A stretch of DNA of 64,000 nt from Pisolithus tinctorius (lineage: Eukaryota; Basidiomycota; Agaricomycetes; Boletales; Pisolithaceae). Made by a program: the position numbers and the translations under genes. The stretch covers positions 806,001 through 870,000 of the forward strand of contig JANFAH010000019.1 in NCBI GenBank assembly GCA_024663395.1, in the 5' to 3' direction. The notes beneath the pieces are model-generated. The model saw only the letters and a program-made list of their open reading frames with translations. It did no database searches and was not told where the DNA came from. Shown here piece after piece: positions 24,064-36,034 of this stretch (position 1 is the first letter of the stretch; each line of letters opens with the position of its first letter).

Positions 24064-25333
24064 TTGGGCACCACTAGGTGCTCCCCAGATCCTGTCAGTC
24101 CTTTCAGGGGCTTTTCAGCCTGGACATCTAATACTCCCACACCATGTTGTCCCACTGCTCCCATCCCCAAGGGTGACCCCAGTGATGATGGGCTGGGTGA
24201 TGATGATAATAACAACCCTGATGAGGGTGACCCCAGTAATGACCCTGATGATAATGGTCCCAGTGATGATAATCCAGATGATGATGATCCAGCAGACAAA
24301 CCAGACTTCCCAGATCCAGACACTGAGCCTGCCATTACGGTCTTAGACAACCTCACATCAGCCATCAAACTGTTGGCTTGTAATGCTCGCACTAGCCCTG
24401 AGTCCTTGAGCAGGACCAAGCTGCACGAGCCCAACACTTTCAATGGCACAGATCCCAAGAAGCTCCACACATTCTTTATCCAGTGTGAGCTTAATTTCCA
24501 AGACTGACCATGCCAAGGTCATCTTCACCCAGTCATACCTCAAAGGCATGGCCCTTGAGTGGTTCAAGCCAGACTTGCTCGGGCTCAATGACCCCAACAA
24601 CTGGCGTCTCTGGATGGACTCCTGGAGGGAGTTCATCCTGGAGCTACAAACCACCTTTGGCCCCCACAATCTGGTTGCTGATGCCAAGAGCCAACTCGAC
24701 CATTTACATATGAAGGAAAGTCAGCACATTAACAAGCATGTAGTAGACTTTAATCAGCTTGCTTTGCAAGTCTGAGGCTACAGAGATGGTGCACTGCGCC
24801 ATCATTTCTATTCTGGGCTCCCAGACTGGATTAAGGACAAAGTCTGTTGAGTTGGCAAACCGCAGACACTTCACAAGCTCTGCCACCTTGCCCAAGAAAT
24901 AGATGCATGCTATTGGGAGTGCAAGGAACAAGTCCAGTGGGCGAGTAAGCACCAAGGCTTGTCCAACTCCAGCAACCATAAGTCTGGAGGCTCTGGTAAC
25001 AACAGTCAGCCCAAGACCAGCCAAGACAAATCCAAGACCGGCAGTAACAATAACTCTGGATCTTCTCCCAAGCCAGCTTCATCAAAGCCAGGCAATAGTA
25101 ATAACAGCAACTCTCCCAAGCCCAAGCCTAGCAAGCTTGGGAAGGATAGGAAGCTCACCCCAGAGGAATGCAAGCATTGCATAGATGGAAACCTCTGCAT
25201 GTTCTGCGGAGGGTCCAGTCACTTCACTAATAAATGCCCCAAGAAAGCTGGAAAGGCCAAAGCTCATGCTGCGGCCACCACTGAGGCCACACTGGCCTCA
25301 GGCTCAGGTTCTACCCCTGAGACAAAAAAATAG
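24064..25333 (+). pseudogene. Gag of element Y
   Basis: Retrotransposon capsid/nucleocapsid precursor. It begins with a leader (24,064-24,180) followed by a run of Asp-rich repeats (DDGLGDDDNNNPDEGDPS and similar). The capsid part follows (KLHEPNTFNGTDPKKLHTF, then KGMALEWFKPDLL), then a basic Ser/Asn/Lys linker, and the zinc knuckle CMFCGGSSHFTNKC (C-x2-C-x4-H-x4-C, about 25,197-25,240). A frame change near 24,500 and TGA stops at 24,773 and 24,846 break it. The corresponding part of Z (58,798-59,319) keeps the knuckle. Confidence 0.85.
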
Positions 25334-25392
25334 GTAGCAGCTCCCAGAACTCCACACAATCCAGGAGCTGCATTGACTCTGGTTGTGCAAAC

Positions 25393-25687
25393 TTGGAGGC
25401 TCGACTCAATGTGTCCACTCTTTCCAGTCTGAACTCTTTAACCCCCTATGGTGTATTAGAAAACCCAGAAATACCTCGGCTTTGTACTTTAGTGGACTCT
25501 GGTTCCACCCATTGTTTCATAGATAACCAATTTGTTAATCAACACTCATTTACCCTGTACTCGGTCTCCCCAATCCAACTCCAGCTTTTCAATGGAATGT
25601 CCACCTTCACCATAACCCAAGCAGTAGATGTCAATATCCACTTTGCATCTGGTGATGTCACCCCAGTAACCCTGTTTTTAGCCCTGT
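25393..25687 (+). pseudogene. Aspartic protease of Y, interrupted by W
   Basis: It contains the active-site triplet as LVDSGSTHCFID (about 25,489-25,524), followed by the expected hydrophobic strands. The frame is cut at 25,687 by the W LTR; the continuation (FDSECRIVLGHDWL-like) is at 44,945-45,010. Gag and protease lie in different phases, as is common. Confidence 0.85.
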
Positions 25688-25848
25688 TGGAGTAGTTGGA
25701 GCAACTCTGATGAGCAATGAACTGAGCTTGTAGTCTGCTCTGTGCACACAATGTATCTACTCAACACATCATGTCCATGTCTGCCTCTGTCTGACTAAGC
25801 CTGATGTGGCTGTGCTCCTGCCTTCGGACCCTAGGTCCCCCTACTCCA
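25688..25848 (-). repeat. 3' LTR of W (161 bp)
   Basis: TGGAGTAG...CTACTCCA. It differs from the 44,784-44,944 copy at about six positions, all transitions. On the minus strand a purine-rich AAGGGGGCACA directly precedes it (25,849-25,859), a likely polypurine primer. Confidence 0.9.
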
Positions 25849-25959
25849 TGTGCCCCCTTCAAAAAATGACGACGTCCTCATTGTCTGTGACCTGGCACAT
25901 CCTCCCTGCCTTTCCTTGCCCCTCTGGCTCTGGTCTGTTTCTGCTCCCTCACTGGCCAT

Positions 25960-26379
25960 TGTAGGGTGATTTAATTATTTTATCTTTTCTACTGTGTGTT
26001 TGCTTTGATTTACATTAGTGATACTTAGCCTACCTTGGTGGCGCATTTTTGGTAGCTTAGTCAGCATTTTTGCGCACTAGTGTAGGTCTACAGTACACAA
26101 CAAAAAAAAAAAAAAGGAGGAACCAGACTGCAAGACAGCGAAATCGAAGACTGCGAATGAAAGACAGCGAAAGCCCTCACTGAGGCACCCCTAGACAACC
26201 CTCCAGACACCGTTGTTCGCTCATTTCCCCACTCCATTCATTTTGACCAACTCCAGTCACTCCTTCACCCTCTTTTCTCACTTCCAAGCTCAGAACCCCT
26301 CTGGGTCAAACTGGACCCCATTCTGTCAAGCCCTAGGAGTATCTAGCACTCCCTAGGATCGCTTAATACCTAACTTACA
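25960..26379. mobile_element. LTR-like block inside W (uncertain)
   Basis: It starts TGTAGGGTGATTT and shares with the 50,660-51,018 insert the order TGTAGGG, a T-rich stretch, TACTTAG, GCATTTT.GG, GCTTAGTCAGCA and an A/T homopolymer. The right end is set at a TACA (26,379) by guess, and no target duplication was found. It could instead be the ordinary 3' region of W. It contains an A-run at about 26,102-26,114. Confidence 0.3.
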
Positions 26380-26420
26380 CTGTCTCACCCACTGCCTTAG
26401 CTTCTCTGGTACCACCTTCA

Positions 26421-27418
26421 TCATTTTTTCTTTCCATTGTGTCGTTTCCTGCGCTCTCTTCCTGTTCCCTTATCTTCTTTATGTGTTTCATTTGCTCCAT
26501 GTGGAGCTGTGTTCCTTCTCTTGGTGTGAATGCTCGTAGGTGTCATGCGCTGAACTCCCCTGCTACTGGGTTTCCATTTAGTGTTTCTAACCTGTATGAG
26601 TTCCTTAGCCACATAGTTACTCTGTATGGTTGGGACCACTTAGGTAGGATCTTTCGTTCGGTTTTGAATGTGTAGTCCAGGTCACTTCTGTACACCTGAA
26701 CCATTTCTCCTCGTGTGAACACTACCTCCACATGATGGCACTGTAGCGCACAACGATCGAATGCTGCCTTTCTTTTTATTGCGTGTTTGACGGCTTCGTC
26801 GTACCCATCCAGTCGTTGTTGTGCTATGTATGCCATGTGTATCGCAGCGTCTGAGGTTGTTGGTTTGGTCGTGCTTAGGGTTGTGTCTGTGCGTTTTGTG
26901 TCGACTACCAGCCCCAGTAGTAGCTCCTTTGGTGTGTACTTGAGGGATGGTAGTATTCTGTTGTTTAGTGCTCGCACCGCATCATCTAGGTGGTCCGGCC
27001 ATGTTCTTGGTAGTTTGTTCCAGTCTTTTTCCATTGCATCATCCTCCCCTATGTTGGGCGTGCACAGTCGTTTTAGCACATGTAGTAATAGTTTATTCGT
27101 GCCTTCTACCAGGCCATTAATCCAGGGTGAGTATGCTGCAACAGTGTGATGGGTGCATGACCACTTAGCACAGAATTCCTTGATGGTTTCATTGTTGAAG
27201 TGTCATCTGCCATCTGTCATGAACGTTTCCGCTGGTGTGAATGCATTGAAGATTGCATTCAGGCTGTCTACTGTTGTTTTTGCTGTGCCCACTGTCTTGA
27301 ACTTAGTGACCCATAGATGTTGTGAGAACGTGTCCAAGAAGAGACCCAGCATGTTGTACCCGCCTTTGCCTTCTGGCATGGACAGGTAGTCTCCAACCAG
27401 CAGTTCGAATGGGTGTCG
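26421..27418 (-). pseudogene. Integrase core and C-terminus of W
   Basis: Reading down from 27,418 in one frame: PFELLVGDYLSMP (first catalytic Asp), FMTDGR (second Asp) followed by a TGA, and NGLVEGTNKLLLHVLKR (catalytic Glu) near 27,110. From 27,079 the core continues as TWPDHLDDAVRALNNR and YTPKELLLG, then WSQPYRV..SYRLETLNG, a GPY/F-like C-terminal module. The final basic tail ends at about 26,421. No chromodomain is seen. Stops at 27,419-27,421 and near 27,203 both replace probable CGA/CGN codons. Confidence 0.8.
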
Positions 27419-28456
27419 TCATGTTATTGGTTCGAGTAGTGCGTTGATTCTTGGTGTGCCGAAATTCTTGCATTTCGTGCAATCTTGTATTGCCTTCATT
27501 ACCGAGTTGTCTAGTTTCAGGGAGAAATATCTGTCAGTAAGTGCTATTTTCAACATGTCCCTACCCCAGTGTCCTCCCGTCTCATGTGTGTGTTTTGCTT
27601 TTGCCTGCGCTTCTACTTGTGTGATGCATTCTGTCTTGTGTCTTGGTCTGATGCTTGTGCCGCCATGTATTCGCCAGAGCTTTCCTTGGTTGATTGTGTA
27701 TTGTGATGCTCTGTGCCATGCTCGGCTGTGGTCTCTTATGGGAGTGTTGGCATCCATGTTGAGTATTGCATCGATTACTTTGAGGAACAGTGGTTCCTCC
27801 TTGAAGCGGTCCCTTAGAGTTTTGTTGTCTTGTGTTAGTTCTTCGATTGCGAATATGTCATTTACTAGGCCTAGTGTTGTTTCTGTGTCTGGGTTAACCA
27901 TCCATTGGCTGCCATCATCGTCTGTGCAGTTGGTGTTGTCCCATTGGTGGCTTAATCTGTCTGCTACTACATTGAGGCGTCCTGGTATGTGCCGTACTGT
28001 TACTATGTTGTGTGCGATGATTCCATCCCACCACCTTGTGTGTGCAGCTGAGATGTCGTTGTTGGATAGTATGTCTTTGAGTGCCTTGCAGTCCGTTTCT
28101 ATTTCAATTGGGAAGCCCCATATTATGTCTGAAAAGTGGTTGAGTCCAAATTTCAGTGCGGCGAACTCTAACAGGAATGGTTTATAGTTGCACTCAGCTG
28201 TTGAAGTTCTTTTTGACACAAAGGCTATAGGTACTGTTCTTTCTACTGTTTTGCCGTTGGGTGCTAGGGTTTTGACGTGCTGTGTTAGTACCATGCTGAA
28301 TCCTTCCTGACATCCATCGGTGGTTACTATGAACGGTGTGCCATCGTATCTTGGTGCATGCAGCGTTGGCTGGCTCGTTAGTGCAATCTTCAGTTTGAGG
28401 AACACTTCCATGTGTTTTTGCTCCCATTTGTCTGTTAGTTTGTGGTTGGTCATCAC
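27419..28456 (-). pseudogene. RNase H and integrase zinc domain of W
   Basis: RNase H starts near 28,330 (FIVTTDGCQEGFSMVL with the first Asp), continues with YKPFLLEFAALKFGL (Glu), then IETDCKALKDIL (Asp), and ends with HIPGRLNVVADRLSHQW. The H-H-C-C integrase zinc module is HTHETGGHWGRD...CTKCKNFG (about 27,455-27,580). It is in the same frame as the upstream RT piece (28,720-28,460), separated by one TGA at 28,457-28,460. Confidence 0.85.
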
Positions 28457-30026
28457 TTTTCAGTACATGGTTTTTGATATTGGTTTTGGTACTTCTACTG
28501 CCTTGATCAAATTGTGTAGTGGTCCTTCTGTTTTTGCATATCCTTTGACGAGATCCCTGAAATGTCCTGTGAGTCCAAGGAATGACATTAAATTGAGTGC
28601 AGTATCAGGTTGTTTCCAGTTAATGATTGCTGATAACTTAGCTAGGTCGGGTTGTACTCCCTGTGGTCCTACCATTGCGCCTGCGAACATTGTGTTCATC
28701 ATGAACAGTTGGCACTTCATCGGTGATAGTGACAGGTTGTGTGTTCTGCACCATTGGAAGATTTGTCCATAGTTTTGTTAGCATTCCTTCGAAGGTGTTG
28801 TCACTGCATCCTATGTCGTCTACAAACAGTTCCATGGCGTCTTCTGATATTATGTCATGTAAGCATCGTGTTGCCATCACTGAGAACACCATTGGTGCTC
28901 CCATCCACCCCATTGCCATTTGCTTGTACCACCAGTAGCCTCTCCCATCGACAAAGAAGGTGAAGTAGGGTCTCCACTTTTCTGGTATGTCAACAGCATA
29001 GAAGCCCAATGCGAAGTCGAACACTGACATGTACCTGTGTCCGCTTAGGCATTGTTGCTTCGTTCTTATGTCCCCTTGGAACATTGGTGGGACTTGCGTG
29101 ACCTTGTTGAGCTCTGCGAAGTTTTGTGTAACTCGCCACTTTGGTAGTTTGTTTGGGACCTTTGTCTCCTTGGTCTCTTTTCCTGGAGTTCTTGTTTGGT
29201 TCTTGAATGGGCTTGTCATGTTTGCTTTGTCGCATTGCTTGTTCAATTCTTCCTGTAGGCTTTCGAGTGACATTCCTCCGCTGTTGTTGTGCATCTTTTG
29301 TGTGAGTACTGTTGGTGCGACATGCTTGATGTGCGGTATGATGGCTTCCTCGATTAGGCCTGCTTCTTGCATTTGGTCCAGCCACTTGTTCATGAACTGT
29401 CTTTGTGGGGGGTTCATTGGTCGTTGGCGTACTGTAGTGCGGAAGGTTGTGTTGCTCGTAACGTTTAGTTCTACTTCTGCTCCCAGTATTGGTAGTACTT
29501 TGCTGAGTGCGCATGTGTAGATGTCTGCGAACTCTTTGATCAGTGCAATAACTTTTTCTTTCTCTGCATCTGTTATGTTGCTACCAATTTTAACGTTTTG
29601 GATGATGTACTCAACTCTTTGTGGTGTGAACGGATCTGTTTTCCTTGTGAAGATGCTTGCTGGTCTCATTTGACCTTTGTCTGTCTTTTGTTTCTTTTCT
29701 GTTGCTTTCATTACTTCGTATGTTGTTTCGTTACTTGTTCTTCCCATGGTGTTCATTCGGAACTGGTTTTGCAGTTTCGTTGTCATGGTACCATTGGTGA
29801 CTGTCACCTCATCTGTGGAGTAGTTGTGGACTGCCTTGAAGGCTCATAGTAACGGTTTCCCAAATAGGAATGACCATCCTCCTGCACTATCGAAGACTTC
29901 GAACATTCCTGTGATTTCGGCTCCTTGTACGTTTATGGTGCCTGTCCATGTTGCTTCTGATGGTACTATCGTTCCATTTGCCATACGTAGTGTTTGCTTT
30001 GATGACTGCCATCCTTTTAGTTCATA
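28457..30026 (-). pseudogene. Protease C-terminus and reverse transcriptase of W
   Basis: From 30,026: YELKGWQSSKQTLRMANGT, then FEVFDSAGGWSFLFGKPLL, the C-terminal half of the element's protease-like domain, then a TGA near 29,842. RT follows in 29,807-28,690: PPQRQFMNKWLDQMQEAGLI, WRVTQNFAELNKVT, HRYMSVFDFALGFYAVDI, and the catalytic FVDDIG (about 28,810). A frame change near 28,700 leads to the connection domain (LMSFLGLTGHFRDLVKGYA). The N-terminal half of the protease is separated by H1. Confidence 0.85.
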
Positions 30027-30271
30027 GGGCCGCTCAAAGTTAGATGTGGAAGAAACACATGAGCAAACTCAAGTGCAGTTGAGTTGTGAGTTTGTGGGCG
30101 AATATTAAAGCTCCGACTTGAGATTCAAACTCCGCAGAAAAAGCGCGTGACCCGGAAACGGTAGATGTGTAGATAATGCTATTGACGCTCCGATTTAAAA
30201 TTCAAACTCCGCTGAAAAGCGTGCATGCTTATCAATAGAGATCTAGCAAGTGATAACCACCTACCAACACC

Positions 30272-31839
30272 ATGCCTAGAGTTACTGAGTGCCAGGAACT
30301 CCTAGACATCCTTCAACAAGCCAGGGAACACTTTGGTCTGCTACAGTACTTAGATATACTACATGTAGCATTGCAGGAGGCTGAAGCTACTGACTCTGAT
30401 GACTCAAGTGAAGGCCTACCCCAATCTGACAACACCATGACAACCCAATCTTCTGTTCCCTCTTCCCCATCTTCTGGTGCTGCAACTTCTGACACCTCAT
30501 CCTCATCCTCTGGCTTGATGGAGCAGTTGTTATTCAGTACTGCTGCTTTCTCTGGCTTCCAGGATGCTATTGCTGCACTCCAGGATGAAGTTGAAAAAAC
30601 ATGTGTTCTCAACAACTGACCAAGGCCAAGCTGCTCTCCCCAGCTCCACCTCCTTGATGAGTGGAAAATTGACCACCCTTGCCTCTTTCAGCACAAACTC
30701 AGAGTCCCTCCAGCTGTTTTTTCTGCTATAGTGGACAAGATTGAGACCCACCCTATCTTCCACAACTCCAATAACCCCCAGCTCCCTGTCCCCATACAAT
30801 TGGCAATTTTCCTTAATGCTGCTGGGCATTATGGAAATGCTGCCACCTCCCAGGATATGGCAGAGTGGGCTGGTGTATCTGTTGGGACTGTCCACAACTG
30901 CTACAAGAGGGTGATGGTTGCCATTCTGCACCATCATGATGAGGTGATTCACTTTAATCCTGAGGAACCACAGGACAGGAGGGAAAAGGACAGGGCAAAG
31001 AGGTATGTGGAGGAGAGAACATGTCCTCAGTGGAAGGGGGGATTTTTGTGTGTGGATGGAACACCCTTCAATCTATTTCAGAAGCCTGGGTTGCATGGGG
31101 AGGGATTTTTTGACAGGAAATCCAATTATTCACTTTCCAACCAGGTGAGCACTCACAATTTGGTGATTACATGTATTCACTCACCTGCATTTAAGATCAT
31201 CATCTTCCCCCACAATCTTCGCATTGTGGATTATGTCATTGGTGTTCCTGGTAGCCTCCATGATGCCAGTGCCTTCCAACACACTCAATGTGCCCGATCA
31301 CCTGAAAGGTTTTTTGGTGAGAATGAATGGCTCTGGGCTGACTCTGCATATGGATGCCAGAAGTGGTGTATTGTTCCATTCAAAAGACCTGCTTCAGGTC
31401 AGTTGACTAGGGTGCAGAAGACATTCAATTATCATCTGTCTAAAGTATGTAACAGCTCTTTTTATATATTTAGTCCATACTCATCTGTCATGGCAAGATA
31501 TGTGTTCGATCTGAACATCTTTATGGTTCCCTTAAAGGGCACTTCCAATCCCTGTGAGAGCTTCGAATCCAAATACAGACTCCAGAAGACTTGGAGTATT
31601 GTAATGCATGGGTGCGAAGTTGTCTGGTTCTCCATAACATGATCATAGAAATTGAGGAGGACCTTGGTTTGGCATCATCAGCTGAAGAGTTTGCTGGGGC
31701 ATTTCCTCCCTCTGATGAGGATGAGGAAGGTGAGGATGCAGGTGAGGATGCAGGTGGTCAGGGAAACTACATTGGATCAGAGGGGCAAATATTTAGGGAT
31801 GCACTTCTTATCAAGTTACTCCAGCACTTAGAGGTGTAA
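30272..31839 (+). pseudogene. Harbinger (DDE_4) transposase of H1
   Basis: RNase H-fold transposase that cuts and joins element ends. The start is ATG at 30,272 (ACACCATGC). The frame stops at a TGA (30,617-30,619) and continues in the same phase (LDEWKIDHPCLFQHKLRVP), giving WAGVSVGTVHNCYKRV (HTH-like), FLCVDGTPFNLF (first catalytic Asp), GSLHDASAF (second) and LWADSAYGCQKW to an exon end before GTATGT near 31,446. A second exon from about 31,515 has SEHLYGSLKGHFQSL (catalytic Glu), LVLHNMIIE and an acidic tail ending at 31,839. The TGA could be read as CGA decay. Otherwise it is well preserved, with low CpG. Confidence 0.88.
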
Positions 31840-31965
31840 CACATTCTTGAGTATGTAAATATATTTTGTTTTTACTTTACTTTGTTCTGGGACTTTGTTC
31901 TGAGCAAGTATGACACAGACAACACCAAATTCATTCATATTTTAGTATATACCATGGTGTACATT

Positions 31966-32078
31966 GTATATACTGGGGGGGAGGGGAAGGGAATTGTATA
32001 CTGGGGGGGGGGAATGCTATTGTGTACTGGGGGGGGGAATACTATTGTATACAGGGGGGGGGGAATGCTAGTATACTA
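31966..32078. repeat. G-run minisatellite between convergent H1 genes
   Basis: Four imperfect units of TATTGTATACTGGGGGGGGGAATGC, each with a run of 7-12 G. It sits between the 3' ends of the two convergent genes. Four G-tracts within about 100 nt on one strand could form a quadruplex. Confidence 0.9.
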
Positions 32079-32110
32079 GATGATTAAAAGGAAACGACCG
32101 TGTACTGTAT

Positions 32111-33916
32111 TCAGAGGGTGAGGTGAACATTCTGACTATCAGACGAAGTACCTTGGTCCTCACCACCTGCAATGCCTTTCTGCAATGCAAGATTCTGAAT
32201 GCGCAGCTGCTCCAGCTGAACCGCAAGCTTCATCTTCTTGACCTCCTGAGCCGCCATCGCTTGCTTGTGCGCATGCAGCTCGCATTTTATTTGCAACTGG
32301 TGCTCGTGATCCTCCGCACGAGCCAACTTCCTCTCCTTCACCTTCCAGTAGTTGAAGTCCATGCGGGAGCGCTTGTGCTCCAACTGATCTTGCTGCACCT
32401 GTTGAAATTGTTGAAGGAATGACATCGATGTTGAAGTGAGGCTTGCTGAGAGCCGGTCGGCAGGGGCCTCACGCCCATGCTTACGGGACGCCTTGGACGA
32501 TGATGGCTTGCAGTTGCTATCGTCAGATGGCGCAGTGGAAGATGAAGACATACAAAGCCCTGAAAAAATATTTGAAGATGATATGTCCGAGTCAGATGAC
32601 TCGTCCATGTTTGGAGTGGAAGCTGACCTGGGTTTCAGAAGAGGGGAGTTGTGCTCGAGAGACAGGTGCATTGGCTGAATTTTTGGGTGGCGGGACATGA
32701 AGGGGACAGGGTCGTTGTTCAGACTGATGGGATCCCCCTTGTCAGCGATGAGAGGGGAGGGAGATGGAACGCCAAGCGATGGACGATTAATTCCAAACAG
32801 TGGGGGCGACGGGAGAGCAAACGATGAAAGATCCCCCCTGTCAGAGATGAGAGGGGGGACAGATGGAACGCTGAGTTGGTTTCCAAAGAGGGGGGGTGAA
32901 GGGATAGTGAGTGATGGTCATTCATATCCGAATGGGGGGGTGACATGCGATGATGAATCAGAGGGGGGAGATGGGACAGCAGGTGACAACTGTTGATTGA
33001 ACAAGGGGAACGATGACAATTGCGAAATGGCAGATGAAGGCAATGGGACAGGGGACTTGCCGACGTAGTCTACAGCCATCGCTGGAGAATCGTCTGCAAA
33101 GATTAAGTTAGAACTGCTCTCCCCTATTTCGCCCTCTTCTAATTCCAATGGTACTGGAGAGCCGGGTCCAGGGAGGCCATCTGAAACGGCGTGAGGGTTC
33201 GACTGCAATTTGAAGAGTCCGACTGCACGAGCAGCAAAATTCTGGCCACTATCAGCACCACTCCATGTGCTGTTGTACGCAGGGTTCGTGCGCCACCAGC
33301 TGTGCAGGTCTCCCCACCATGGGAATTCCTTCTGAATACTGTCTGGAAGCAATCAGTGCACTGATAGTGAGTGATAAAGGTGTGGCGATGTACCTATAAT
33401 ATTTTTCGTGCTTGTGTTGCTCACAAGATCATCGTAAGTCTGACCGGCACCTGTCTGCCCAAGCAACGTGATATATTTCCGATATTTCTGCTTCAAACTG
33501 CAAACTCTGTAAGTGAAAACAGAAAAATAAAGGGGGGAGGGGATGGGAGAAATGTACACATCAAGATGACTTTGAATTGGACCAGCGAATATACCCAGGT
33601 TGTCCTGAGCGAGGGCATGGATCTTGACAGACTCATCGCCCGCTGAAAAAATTACCTTTGCAATCTCCACATATATGTCGTTCTTCCCATGGCACAACTG
33701 CTGCTTACTTCTACCTTCCTCCTGAGCATCCTGCATAGAATCAGAAAAGAGCTTCTTGCGAGCTGCTTCGTGAGTTTTACACCATTCGATAAGGCGATCG
33801 GTTTGTGCAGCGTGTGCCTTTTCCCACTGAATCCGAATATTTGGCTGCTTCACAATGGATTTGGTGGATTGCGATGATGGGAGACCAGGGGAGCCTGGCC
33901 CAGTTGCTGAGGCCAT
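32111..33916 (-). pseudogene. Second Harbinger protein of H1 (Myb/SANT-type, coiled-coil C-terminus)
   Basis: The start ATG at 33,916 leads a Pro/Ser-rich stretch, then WEKAHAAQTDRLIEWCKTH and IYVEIAKVIF, which fit the trihelix/SANT-like DNA-binding partner found beside PIF/Harbinger transposases. A KQKYRKYITLLGQTGAG segment (about 33,430-33,500) follows after an intron. A middle exon (33,352-32,918) has an acidic stretch. The last (32,698-32,111) has Ser-rich sequence, then a long helical coiled coil (VQQDQLEHKRSRMDFNYWKV, HEHQLQIKCELHAHKQAM) to the stop at 32,111. Such proteins bind element ends and help the transposase enter the nucleus. Exon borders are not certain, and repeated GGGGGG tracts interrupt 32,700-32,950. 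Confidence 0.7.
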
Positions 33917-34076
33917 CGCTACATCAAGTGAGAGTGAGAAGTGGGTGGTTCACTTATGAAACTTGGCCAAAGTTCAATTGGAGTTTCAATCTCCAGGTTC
34001 TCGGCCAGAAACTCACCGAAAAACACACGAGAAACACATGAGAAACACGCGAACCTCCTCAGACTTTGAGTGGCCC

Positions 34077-34423
34077 TATACCAGTCCAGTCGTATGCCCG
34101 CAGCTTGAAGCAGTGTCACACTCAAAGGCGCTCGTATTCATGTTCGACCAGTAGCTCATTCCCTTCTTCCTCATCCTCGTCCTCGTGCTTGTGCTCTCGC
34201 ACTCGAGGAAGGTGCATTCATACATCCATTCCAAGCCGAAGTGGTCGTGCAGCCATGGTCGCACGCCCCAGTGCTCTTGAAGAGCACGTTGATGCTGCAT
34301 GTCACATGAGTTCTGTTATGTTTTTGGTTTCTTTTTGTTGCTTATTGATCTTGCAGTATCTAGTATGGATCTACCTACATTGTTATGTGAAGTTTTCAGT
34401 ACCTTATACATGTAGCAAACCCA
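34077..34423 (-). pseudogene. W fragment between H1 and M (protease upstream part)
   Basis: Read on the minus strand, SCGHTTGLV (ending at 34,077) joins directly to YELKGWQ at 30,026 when H1 is discounted, so this piece is the upstream part of W's protease region. A Glu/Arg-rich frame (34,300-34,076) precedes it. No catalytic Asp triplet is certain. Confidence 0.5.
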
Positions 34424-35819
34424 GCTCAACCAACCCCCAACACATCACGTGACTCACGTGACATGCCGGCGGCTTCCCTACATGGAAATGTGAGCAACTC
34501 GAGCGAGGAAGTGGATGAAAAAAAAAACTACGATGTGCAGCTGTTGCAGTGCGAGGTGCGAGGACTCAGATTTTCATCTCGTCTTCTGTTTTCTAATCTA
34601 TTGTCTCGCTTTTTAGATATATTTCCCAATTGTTCTAGTCTTTCCCAGGCACTTTTAGATCTAGTTATAGTATGTGTTTCTTCCTCCCTCTCGGGTCACA
34701 CACTGTGTCTCGCTCGTTTTCACACTGTGTCTCTCTCTTTTTGGCATGTTGATACTCCTTGACAATAGCTCCCTTTTAATACCTGTTTCACCTAAATGTG
34801 CACAGCAATTCAAGAGATATTCCATGTTTTGTAAGAAGGGCCACCCTTGAGGCCATGTTATCGTATCTCGTGCATCTCTGCGCTGGGTCTCTTGCGTGTG
34901 CCGTCACACATTCCTCCCACTGACTCCTCTCTGGGAACATCTCGTTCGTCCAATCCCGCACAGCGGTTATTGAGATATGCCCATTTCTGTGTTCAGAAGG
35001 GCTATGAGGTGTTTTGGCGCATAGTTCGTGATTGGGTGGTCTGATCATTATAATCTCTTTTTTTCTGTGTGCGTCTAGGTGTTCCCTACAGCCCTCTGGA
35101 GTTTCACGCTGGTTGCCCAAGTCATTGATGCTCGGGGGACTCCCCTCCACCCCCAAGTGTACCTTGTGAAATTGCAAGTGTCGTATCTCGTCTGTTTTGT
35201 CACCAGCCCTCTCGCTTTTGGTGGGGTGCGGTACTACTCGTTGAGGGCTTTTGAATGGTATATTGGACGTTGTGCTTGCTGCAGTAGATCTGGAGATATG
35301 CTCTGTTTTGTAGTGAGAGGCACCTTCAGACAATTTTGTGAATATCTTGGGGCTGGGTGCATGCATTCGCCCAGTTCTTTTTCCCCCGTGCTCCTCAAGT
35401 TCCCCTTCATTGTCTCCTCTAGTTTCACACCGTTTCGAGCACCCGTCGTTGTCTGGCACTCCCCCCTTCTCCCTATTTGGTGCCTAATAATATGCATTTG
35501 TTACATCTCACCCGTTTCATTGGAGGATCTCATTTTTTGGAGTCTTGTATTACTCTTCTGGGGCGTCCGAACAGTATATAATACATTGTGCTTGCTGCCG
35601 CAGATCCAGAGCTATTCCCCATGTTGCAATTGGTGATACCTATGGATTATTTTACAAATATCTCGAGACTGAGTTTGCACATTCACACCATTCCTTTTTC
35701 GCCCTGTTCGCCATGTTCCCCTCTGCTATGTCCCCTGGCCTCTTGTCATTCCGAGTGCACGTACTAACCAAAACAATGCCACCGGCAATGTCACGTGACA
35801 TGCCGGGGGTTGGTTGAGC
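34424..35819. mobile_element. TIR element M with internal repeats (1.4 kb, non-coding)
   Basis: Ends are 30-bp inverted repeats: GCTCAACCAACCCCC..CACGTGAC at 34,424-34,453 and its inverse at 35,790-35,819, with four mismatches. CACGTG palindromes lie in both arms. The interior is a pyrimidine-rich array of imperfect units (CGTATCTCG..CTCGCTTTTTGG, then AGATATTC..TTTTGT) related to 40,000-41,210. No transposase is seen, so it would depend on another element. No clear target duplication was found. Confidence 0.55.
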
Positions 35820-36034
35820 AAGGGGACTTTTATACATAGTGGCACTCAAGGTGGCACTGGAAGTGCTCTGGAAGTGCTCTGTCTGTGTTCTGGCACTGGC
35901 TCTGGAAACATGTTCTGGCCACTACATTTTCAATTCCAACAAGCCAAACGGTGTGGCATCCCATTGGACTCAAAATAAATTACAGTAGTTTTAGCAGTAT
36001 ATCAAATAATTAAATAGCTAAGTCTTGAAGAACA

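Larger units (their letters stand above)
30027..34076 (+). mobile_element. PIF/Harbinger transposon H1 (4.05 kb)
   Basis: Terminal inverted repeats are GGGCCGCTCAAAGT at 30,027-30,040 and ACTTTGAGTGGCCC at 34,063-34,076. The flanks share TA; the site reconstructed in W reads TATA. It carries two convergent genes: a DDE transposase on + and a DNA-binding-type protein on -, with a G-run minisatellite between them. The TIR core resembles that of H2 (CTCAAAG versus CTCAAGG). Confidence 0.85.

Noticed and set aside
34788..35636. 223-codon minus-strand and 185-codon plus-strand frames inside M
   Set aside because: They overlap on opposite strands inside a TIR element built of tandem repeats; neither has recognisable domains.
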